The notes beneath the pieces were generated by a model. That model was given only the letters and a program-made list of their open reading frames with translations, did no database searches and was not told where the DNA came from. Below are positions 55,985 to 64,000 of a DNA stretch of 64,000 bases, one piece after another. Source of the stretch: Torreya grandis (taxonomy: Eukaryota; Streptophyta; Pinopsida; Cupressales; Taxaceae). The stretch spans positions 1,431,001-1,495,000 of the forward strand of contig JARHVA010000021.1 in assembly GCA_037957365.1 (NCBI GenBank), read 5' to 3'. How positions within the stretch are numbered: position 1 is the first letter of the stretch; each line of letters starts with the position of its first letter. The position numbers and the translations under genes are program-made.

Positions 55985-58317
55985 TCCAAAGCTAGTTCAC
56001 GAGTGCCCCTTTGGAAGTATGTAACGATATTATAACTATAAGGTGGAGGGTGTTTCCTTTGGGTTTGATCAGAGTGTAATTGTCAAAAGAAGAGCTCGTA
56101 TAATCGGGTGAAAGACCATTTGTGTGTGCTTCTTGACATTGGAATCAAAGCTTGTTGTGGACCAAGCATGAATGGAAAACCAAGAAAGGGTTTGCCATAG
56201 GCAAAGGTCCCTACATACATCAAAGAGCAAGAAAAACAGATACGCTTGTTGGGCAAAGATCGAAACATCCTTTGAGAAAGAAAGGATTGTCATTTATTGA
56301 TCCATCTCACGCTAATGTAGTGGCCCCATCACACCCATTTCCTGCTACACCCATCGTGGCCGTAGAGGAAGAGGATTCATCTCTTGGTCGCAAGATAACA
56401 AAAGAGGCATACCCATTGGAAAGGTCATTCCAAAATGAATCTAGGGACATAGCGAAGAAGAGCATTGTGCATTATCTTTACGCATGTGGGCTGCCATTTA
56501 ATATTGTTAGATCACCATATTGGTAGGATATGGTGAGATCTATCAATGCTATTCCTAAAGGGTTCACCAACCAAGGTTATGAAAAGGTGCGCATCACCTT
56601 GTTGACAAAAGAAAACAAATTGAAAATGCATTGTGGCCTATCAGGGATTCATGGATCGAAATATGGGTGTCCATCGTTTCCGATTGATGGAAAGATATGA
56701 CAAATAGGCCATTAATTAATGTGGTCATAGCGAGCCCTAAAGGGGCAATATTTTTGAGGGTTGTTGATTGTGAGGGGCAAGTGAAAGATGCACAATTCAT
56801 TGTCAACATCATGATGGAGTCCATTGAGGTGGTGGGGCCTCAAAATGTTGTCCAAATTGTAGTAGACAATACTAAAATTGCAAAGTTGCAGGCATGTTGG
56901 TTGTGGCAAGGTATGGGTATATAGTTTGGACACCTTGTGCCATTTTTATGTTGCAAAAATTGAGGACAAAAATTGACTAGATCAAACAAGTCTACGAGCA
57001 TGCGAGCGAGATCCAAATGTTTATAAGCAACCATCACACGCCCAAGACATCTTTAGGGCTTTCTCGAAGTTGCAGTTGTTGAAGATAATTTTTTATTTAA
57101 TCATTCACGAATCATGTATATTTTTAATTTAATTTTGTAAGTTTGTAATTTGTAGTGTTTTTATTTTTGAACATTTTGTTTTAATTTAATTTTAATTAAT
57201 TTTGTATTAGGTTGCTGAGACTTTGTTTGCCTCACAATCATTTTAAGACGACTTGTCAAGGTTCGTGAGCATTGAGTAGTATGGTTATCAACAACCTTTG
57301 GAGTGTATGAAGACAAGCAAACAATGAGAGAGCCACAAAGTTGAAAGGGTGGATTCTTAATGACGTGTGGAGTATTTGCTTAGTTTTACCGAGCACATCA
57401 TCAACATGTTGAGATAAGTGAATATGGATCATCCATGTTTGAGTGAGCTTTATATGGAATCAACTCGATGATTGAGAACATTAGATCCATCATAAATTCC
57501 AAAGAATAGGACCCTACAAAGAGGTTTTTCAAGGAAGTGCTATCACATCTCATTGAAAGGTGGAACAAAATGACCACCCCATTGCATCTTCTTGCTTTTG
57601 CCTTGACACCCAAATACTACAACACAAAGATCCTTTTTTTGCCCAGAAGGGTTGCACCATATAGGGATGTTGAGGTTGGTGAAAAATATAAGGTGGCATT
57701 CTCTAGACTCTTACCTGATCTAGAAGTAGAAGACCAAGTTAGGGAAGAGTTTGTGCATTTCATATCCTTCGTGGGTTACTCCCTTGACGCTATTATTGAC
57801 AAGTACAAGATGGATGCTCACTTTTGGTGGTACTTCCATGGGCAAGCATCCACCTACCTCCAACCACTTGCAATAAAAATTCTATCACAAGTAAGATTTT
57901 AATTTTTTTTTTAACTCTCTACCATTCCTTTCGATGTTTTGTTTTAACTTTAAACTTTTATAAATTCTAATTGACTTTGCAGCTTGCCTTAATAGTTTGC
58001 AAGTTCCTCCTCAGCTGAACGGAACTAGGGTACCTACAAATTTATCCATTCAGTTAAGCACAACAAGTTGGCAGCAAAAAAGGCGAAGAATTTGGTCTAT
58101 GTGCATTCTAACTTGTGTCTTCTCTCACACAAACAACCTAATTACAAGGGGCAACAAAGTGTCGAGATGTGGATCCAGAGACTGCTGACTTGGATGCCAC
58201 CATTGCCCACCTTTCATTGCTTGTGGGAGTGGCTCCGCTGCTGCTTGTGATTCTAATGAACCACATGATGATGATGAGATCGCAGCCGAACATGAAAATG
58301 AATATAGTGAATTATGA
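55985..58317 (+). pseudogene. hAT transposase pseudogene, copy 2
   Basis: A BED-finger-like N-terminus lies at about 55985-56200. The conserved segment YACGLPFNIVRSPYW is at about 56470-56525, then a stop, then NAIPKGFTNQGYEKVR. The DUF659-type catalytic region at about 56690-57000 reads WKDMTNRPLINV, SPKGAIFLRVVDCEGQVKDA, then VVQIVVDNTK. The C-terminal helical region is at 57537-57890, interrupted by a GT..AG intron at 57891-57982. The dimerisation domain at about 57995-58130 reads SSSSAERN, stop, GTYKFIHSV. Scattered stops and frameshifts show it is inactive. hAT transposases cut and paste DNA and leave 8-bp duplications. Confidence 0.85.
57891..57982 (+). other. Intron of the hAT transposase gene (92 bp)
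   Basis: GTAAGA donor and TTTGCAG acceptor. The exons either side join the helical region to the dimerisation domain. The matching intron in hAT copy 1 houses copia element C. Confidence 0.75.
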
Positions 58318-58696
58318 ATATGCATATTTATCTTTATTTTTGTCCATACATTGTAACATTTGCACTATGTTCTTGTTATAAAACTATTCTAAGTTCAGCC
58401 ATTGAATATTATGATATTTGGCATTGAATTATGAGTATGTTGTGGTTATTTAACTTATTTTGTTTCCTTTATGCGTATTATGTGTTTAATTTGCTTATAT
58501 GGCTATATTTTTTATAATTTTAATTTTGTATATATATTTTTGTATAGCTGTTACTCTTAACTAACCTTGGGTATAACTGTACAATGTAAATGCTTGATTT
58601 GATGTTGTGAGTCTTTGATCACCTGTGAAGCTTATTTTGCTTCCTATTTACAGAAGATGCAGAAAATGTTCTTACTTAGTTATCTCTTTTATGCAG

Positions 58697-58732
58697 CTTC
58701 ATATTTAGTGGCTCGTGTGACAGCATAGGAAG
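58697..58732 (+). CDS. WDR12: WDR12 exon 4 (36 nt, first WD repeat)
   Basis: A very short exon, entered in phase 2 after TTTATGCAG and left in phase 2 before GTGAAA. It encodes FIFSGSCDSIG and splits codons at both ends. The sequence corresponds to the FILTGCYDGLGRVW strand of WD repeat 1 in other plant WDR12 proteins. It is accepted because it is the only reading that joins exon 3 and exon 5 in frame with canonical borders and continues the family pattern. It follows a 15.9-kb intron and precedes one of only 165 bp. Confidence 0.88.
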
Positions 58733-58897
58733 GTGAAACTCTCTTCCATGGGGATTGCTATATGACTTCTGTAATGCTAAACTAGATTCTTTATGATTCC
58801 ACATCATAATGCTTTTAGGAAGTTTTATTTGGTAAAAACAGCTGTAATGACCGGATAAAATATGGGATTACAACTTTTTTATCTTGCATCATGGCAG
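58733..58897 (+). other. WDR12: WDR12 intron 4 (165 bp)
   Basis: GTGAAA donor, CATGGCAG acceptor, T-rich 3' part. It is the only intron in the visible gene without mobile DNA. Confidence 0.85.
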
Positions 58898-58983
58898 GAT
58901 ATGGAAAGCAGAAGGATTTTGTTCACATGTTTTGGAGGGACATGGAAATGCTATCACTTCTGCTGCTTTTGTCAAAATACCAG
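58898..58983 (+). CDS. WDR12: WDR12 exon 5 (WD repeat 1 to 2)
   Basis: This 86-nt exon is in frame with exon 4 and ends in phase 1 before GTTATA. It encodes IWKAEGFCSHVLEGHGNAIT followed by SAAFVKIP. The IWK end of blade 1 and the LEGHG-x-AIT-S-x-x-FV start of blade 2 are standard WD40 features and match WDR12, which reads VWKGAGSCTHILEGHSGAISS in other plants. The remaining five to six blades and the stop codon were not found in the last 5 kb, so the gene continues past the window. Confidence 0.9.
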
Positions 58984-61372
58984 GTTATACAATTTGATGA
59001 GATTTCCATACCTCTTTTCTTGCTTATTTTATGGTGAAGATGGTATTATCAAGAGTCCCTTGAGTGCTTTGCCTCTATTACAATTCTGTCATAGAATGAT
59101 AAAAATGATGGAAGCTCGTTCCCTTGTTCTAATGTTAGTACAGTTGTAGTTGATGATGTCTAAAAACAAACATTGCATGCCTGCACACCAATGTTCAAGG
59201 TCCAAGGGTGGAAATATTCACCTTAATTATTCAATCAACAGGCATCTTTATTGAATAGATAAGAATGGAAAATTCATATATGCAATTTAGATCTGATTTA
59301 TATTGTAGAGTAATGGTCCTGTGATATTAACCTTCAGGCAAAGTGTGGAGTTCTAGTAAAGGAGTTTGTTATCTCATATATGGTTCGTGGAAGTATACAC
59401 AATCATGCTATTGTTGTGGATCATCTTTTTTGTACCTATGTGCACACATGAAACCAAAATTAATTAGGCCATATTGTAAGCGTGCTGTTAGAAATATGAT
59501 CCAAAGTATTAAATAATTGTCATTATCCTATGTTTGGGGTTTTATTTGACCCTTCACTGTAATGAGGGATTAATGGAGAATAGACACCCTCAAGCCTATA
59601 AATAATTTCTGCATCAATAAAATAAGGCTGGACAATCAGGGCTCTGCAGGTCTTTTTTCGTCCATGGTGACATCAAATACATTGGGACTGTGTGCAGAAT
59701 AGTTTTCCAAAATAGAATTGTCAGGAAAGATTACAGAGCTTTGTTTCAAGCCATCCATTGCCTATTCATTTCCTCTAAAATCAGTTCTGTTGTATTTAAT
59801 TGATAATAACTTCTGGGTTGAGCGTGGCCTCAGTTGAGTGGCCTACTGCTGTACTGTTCCTGCTGTATAAAACATGCCCTGCCGCATTACATTGCTGATG
59901 CGTGATGCTATACTTTTACTGCTTCGTGATGTGTAGCCTGTTGCTGCATCAAACATGGTGTGAGGTTAGGTGTCTTGCATTTTTTAAGTCACATATTCTA
60001 TATTTAAGGTGGCGTTGCAAAAGTGGTTGAATTCTCTTAAGACGATCTCAAAATTCAACTTTTTAATTGCTTCGGTATCAGACACAAATCAGCCAAAACT
60101 CCAGTTTTTATCGTTTTGGGACTTGGCATCACATGAAAATCAGTCACGTGTCCATCTTTTATTGTTTGGACCTAAGATGCAGGAAAAGGCAGAAACCGGG
60201 GGCGTTTCTGAGGGGAACCGTTTCCTGAGTGAAACGGTGAACTGAAATGCCCTGGGAACGCCTTTCTGGAAAGTACCCCAAAAAATAACTTAAAAAATGT
60301 TTCAAAATTTAAAAAAGACCCTAAAACAAACTAAACTAACCTAGAAAAACTTAATTTAAGCATGCTAAATAATTTGAATTTCCACAAATATTATTATTTT
60401 CAGGTGTTTTATCTTTTATGGACTAAAAATGAATATCATGCGTTTTTTAATATATTTATTTATTTATTTATTCATAATTTATTGTATGGACATTTCCATG
60501 CCGTTTTGTTTTTGATGGTTCTTGGAAAATCGGTGTTTCCACATTTTGTTGCTGTTTATATTTCCTGCCAACTTAGGTTTCCGCATCACATGCAAGTCTG
60601 TCCTTAATTATGTACATTAGAACTTTCGTGAGAATGCATGTGGAGTAAAAAGTGAAGCGAGTACAAAAAAATATTTTTCAAGACAAAGATTGATCTAAAA
60701 GAGAAGTTGCTTTTGGAGAAATGTATTAGAGGAATAATGGTGTTTCTTTTGTATATTGCCCTAATGAACCTTGTTCACCCTGTGTTGTTTAATTATTGTC
60801 AAATAGAAATCTTTGTGGGTCATATTTGTGTTATGGTAGGAATTGTATATAAAAGTTATTTGGGTGCTATGAAGTGGAGCCTGACCCAATATTTGTGTGC
60901 TTTCCCATGCCTTCGGAAAAGAGAAGTAAAGTCTCTTGTTATCAAACATGACTAGACTTGATAGAGGAAGAGATTCAGGATCTGGTAATTCCAAAACAAA
61001 GAGTTCAAGACTCTGAAGGGAGAGCTGAAGTTGAAACTAAAAGTGAACAGTGTAAAGAAACTTTAGAAGATACTGATGATGAATTTGTTGAGTATCTCAT
61101 GAAAAAAAGGGAAAAACACAAAGAAGAACACGAGCAAAGCAGGCCAGAGAAAAGAAGAGCACAAAGTCAGGACACATTGTAAAAGAGGAGACAATGGCTC
61201 AAGAAGAACCATGTCAGTTGTTTTTTGTGGTAAATGCATTGTACATAAAGTGCTATTCGAAGGAAAACCCCTAGTAGCAGCTCTATATTCATCCTTTTTA
61301 TGTGGGTGTGAGATTGTGTCTCTTCATTTCTGCAAGTTTCTTTCTCGATAGCATTTTGAAGTTTTCTGCACT
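58984..61372. other. WDR12 intron 5 (start) with an LTR-like segment and no exon found
   Basis: A possible LTR starts TGTTAGAAATATG at 59486, has CCTATAAATA at 59595-59604, and is followed by CGGTATCAGAC (60073-60083), a poor primer-binding site. An (ATTT)n run lies near 60455-60475. A 74-codon, strongly charged frame (60958-61182; DDEFVEYLMKKREKHKEE) is unrecognised. I searched by eye for the next WD repeat of WDR12 and did not find it. Confidence 0.4.
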
Positions 61373-63690
61373 ATGTTGAAGTTTGCACAATTATTCATGA
61401 CGTCTGATAGACTCACCGGATCAAATTATGCAGAATGGAAAAGAGTTGTAAAAGTATTCTTGGGTTTTAATGATTTGTGGAGTCTAGTTGAAAAGAAAGG
61501 TGGCCCATCCATCACATCAGACACTACTAAAAAAGCTGCTTTTGTGTTGAAAGACTCAGAAAGTCCTTCCGATCATTCAGGGTTCATGTACATCTGAAAC
61601 CTATGTCCATGATGAGTCATCAAAGATGAGTAGGGATTATGGCATATGCGTAGTGACCTATATAGGACAAGCAAATTGAGTTAATGCTGAAACTATACAA
61701 TTAAAAGTTGTTCGAGAATGGGGAAGTTGTTGAATACATCTCTAAGCCAAAGAACATTCAGAGACAAATTGAATAATCTGGTTTGATATAGTTGACAGAT
61801 CCATGATCTTGGTAACTTTGAATGGTTTCCCATCGTTGTACCGAAACTTCATTGAAACATTGCGATTGACAGACAAGTTGGGCAATGGCAAGCTTGACAC
61901 CTTGTGAAAATTTAGTTCAAAATGCCAACAGTTTGCCTTCACAAAAGAGCAAATAAAGAGAGGATGTTTTTGTAACAAATTGTCAAATACAGGTGGAAGA
62001 GGTAGAGGTGGGCACAACCACATCAGAAGAGGAAGAAGTGGTCATAATTATGGAAGAGGTGATCACATGCATTCAAACGTTGATGATAAAGGGCATCGAG
62101 GAGCTAATTACAATAGAGGATGAGGAATAAGTGCTAATCATGGTCATGGATTGAAGAAGAGGCAGAAGTAAGAAGGATGTGACATGCCATAGATGTGGAA
62201 GACAAGGATATTATGCCTCTGTGTCAAATATCAAATGAAAGAGGCCTGGCCATACAAATTATGCTTGAAACAAAGAAGAGAATTCTGATTAGAATGATAC
62301 TTGCTATTCTGGTGAGAATGAGTATGAAACTGTTATCACTGCAACAGAGGAGGAAATCGATGCTTGTGCAAGATATTCTTGAAATGAGTTTGATGACTTG
62401 ACGGACATGTGGTTGATGGAGACTGGTCCAGCGAAACACATGATCTATAGAAATTATTTTTGTAGACCTATAAGAAGGAAAAGTTGAATCCAATCAGATT
62501 GGCTGATGAAACAATCCACCGAGCAATTGGAATTGGTTTTGTGATCTTTTTTTCTTAAAAGATTATATTGAGAAATTGATTCAAGATGTATCATATGTGC
62601 CCCCACTCAAGAAGCATTTACTTTCGTTGATAACCATTCGGAAGATGGGTTATCAAATTGTGCTAAGGATCAATTCAGTGAAAGATGGATCCAAGACCCA
62701 ATACACAGGATATGAAGATGGAAACTTGGTTGGGATGCATTGCCAAGTCACTCCAATGAATGTGAAGCATGCAACAGTTATTGAAGCAAGAAAGTTTCCA
62801 CCCAAATTTTGTGGCATCTCAGGTATCGACACATGAACATTCATAATTTGACAGACTTGCAAAGGAAAAGCATGGTTCTTGGATTACCTACTTTTTGGAA
62901 AGATAAGCATGTGTTCTGGGGAAAGTAGAATAGAGAACATTTTGCTAAAAAATATTAACTTAAGAGAGCTAACAAGTGTCTGCAGTTATCGCAATGATGC
63001 CCATGATATGAATGTTTCTTTCACTCAAAGGGGACACATATTTTCTTCTTTTCATGGATGATTTTACTAGAATGACTCGAACACATTTATTGAAAAATAA
63101 ATCAGAGTTTTTTGCTGAGTTCATGGAGTTCAAAAATTTAGTAGGAAACAAGGTTTCTGCAAAAATATTGACTTTGAGGACTGAAAATGGGGGTAAATAC
63201 ACATTAGATGAATTTGATTTTTTTTGCAAAGAACATGTAATTAGGAGGCAATTCACAAATGTCTACTCATTCCATCAAAATAGAGTTGCTGAGGGGATGA
63301 ACAGGACACTTTAAGGTATGGCATGGGCAATGTTCTAGCATAAGAACTTCGATTCTAATTATTAAACTGAGGCATTGCATATAGCTTTGTATCTCAGAAA
63401 TCAATATCAAAACGGAAGGGAGAACACCTTTTGAATGTGGTATGAATTCAAGCCGAAATTCATACATCTCATAATTTTCATGTCAACTTGTTACACCTTA
63501 GTTCCGAAAGAATATAGCCACAAATTGGTTGCAGGAACATAAAGTGCATGTTTGTTGGATACTCCAATGAATGGAAGGGATATTGACCTCTGGAAAAGGA
63601 TAAAAATAGATTTATTATTGGTTGAGATGTCTTTTTTGATGGATTGGACACTTTGGATAAGGCTCAACCGGATGAAAAATGTGCCATGTA
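61373..63690 (+). pseudogene. Ty1/copia gag-protease-integrase pseudogene
   Basis: Gag begins at about 61373 with LTGSNYAEWKRVVKVFL and FNDLWSLVE. A Gly/Arg-rich linker at 61990-62160 precedes a knuckle at 62185-62226 (CHRCGRQGYYASVC, with Tyr in place of His). The protease site reads WLMETGPAKHM, so Asp-Ser-Gly is altered to Glu-Thr-Gly. A pre-integrase segment follows at 62580-62700 (YVPPLKKHLLSL). The integrase core at about 63050-63315 has Asp in MDDFTR, Glu in place of the second catalytic Asp (RTENGG) and Glu kept in VAEGMN. Beyond it, the region to 63690 matches the copia linker before reverse transcriptase. Stops and frameshifts abound. Confidence 0.85.
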
Positions 63691-64000
63691 GACTTAGCAC
63701 TGGATTTATAATTTGATTTCTGCTAAATAATTTTTAGTCTAATAATTGTTAGATAGCTATTTATTTTACTGATTAAAAGCAAATTCGAATGAAAATGCTG
63801 TCATTGATAATTGGCATGTTTAGCATTAGTACTGTTATATCTTGTGATATGATTTTTTAAATTTTTAACTACTTGTTTTGTTGTGATGAGTTGGAATGCA
63901 AGACATGTGCCCTCCATGCAGAGGGAGAGTATCATCAGAAAGAGGAGAGTAGCTGTGAAGTTCAGATACCAAAAAGAGAGAAACAGTGTGGATTGGTAAA
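63691..64000 (+). other. Copia element continuation or 3' end, truncated by window
   Basis: No reverse transcriptase is recognisable. A purine-rich GCAGAGGGAGAG near 63918-63929 could be a polypurine tract ahead of a 3' LTR lying mostly outside the window. Confidence 0.3.

Larger units (their letters stand above)
55723..58560 (+). mobile_element. hAT copy 2 (plus strand), more complete than copy 1
   Basis: It is related to hAT copy 1 along its length but inverted, and it retains the N-terminal region that copy 1 lost. Its right side (58320-58555) matches the subterminal DNA of copy 1, including ATGGCTATATTTTT and TATATTTTTGTATAGCTG. It then stops matching, so the right inverted repeat is lost or unrecognised. 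The left border is uncertain; homology to copy 1 begins at about 55640. Confidence 0.75.
42774..58696 (+). other. WDR12: WDR12 intron 3 (15.9 kb)
   Basis: A phase-2 intron with a GTCTGT donor and a TTTATGCAG acceptor. It contains a 549-bp hAT derivative, the nested E/hAT/copia stack, LTR F and hAT copy 2. The first 0.88 kb (42774-43652) shows no recognisable element. Confidence 0.85.

Noticed and set aside
60958..61182. WDR12 exon 6
   Set aside because: The charged Lys/Glu frame has no WD40 features and does not follow exon 5 with a fitting phase and family pattern.
61373..64000. Further WDR12 exons at the right end
   Set aside because: All readable conserved segments there are copia gag, protease and integrase; none matches WD repeats.

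Overview
This window is nuclear DNA of a large-genome seed plant. Its base composition is AT-rich, and a single host gene is stretched over more than 55 kb by introns packed with decayed, nested transposable elements. Introns of 16-22 kb in a housekeeping gene are typical of gymnosperms (conifers, Ginkgo, cycads), but the sequence alone does not fix the species.

Host gene. The only convincing host gene is the 5' part of a plus-strand homologue of WDR12, the ribosome-biogenesis WD40 protein with an N-terminal NLE domain. Five coding exons join in frame with GT..AG borders: 3937-4123, 20432-20520, 42667-42773, 58697-58732 and 58898-58983. They encode the N-terminus, the NLE domain and the first WD repeat. 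The rest of the WD40 propeller must lie beyond the right edge. Introns 1, 2 and 3 are 16.3, 22.1 and 15.9 kb; intron 4 is 165 bp.

1-3.9 kb: upstream DNA with a worn gag-like fragment, then the WDR12 promoter area. Intron 1 (4.1-20.4 kb): a tRNA-derived SINE-like unit, a 29-bp triplication, an antisense LINE RNase H remnant, a deleted Ty3/gypsy element (about 8.97-10.7 kb), a 155-bp-arm palindrome, and an older Ty3/gypsy element (B). Element B is split by a TG..CA insertion and by a full-length chromovirus (A, 13929-19577, 5-bp duplication AATGT).

Intron 2 (20.5-42.7 kb): hAT-type inverted-repeat elements (20761-25126 and 25650-26665), a small minus-strand LTR element (D), gag remnants, and a minus-strand chromovirus (G, about 30.4-42.4 kb). 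G is broken by a 4.8-kb TG..CA insertion with 5-bp duplications (H) and by a 0.7-kb hAT-type element (I).

Intron 3 (42.8-58.7 kb): a 549-bp hAT derivative, then a nest in which a Ty1/copia element (C) sits in the intron of a hAT transposase gene, that hAT sits in an LTR of retroelement E, and E sits in the WDR12 intron. A separate long LTR (F) with tandem arrays and a second, more complete hAT copy on the opposite strand follow. Intron 5 onward (58.98-64 kb) carries an LTR-like segment and a plus-strand Ty1/copia pseudogene running off the edge.

Nearly all mobile-element coding regions are pseudogenes with stops, frameshifts or lost catalytic residues. No CRISPR array, rRNA gene or bacterial-type feature is present. 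Coordinates of transposon domains come from translation by eye and are approximate; exon borders, LTR borders and target duplications were read base by base.
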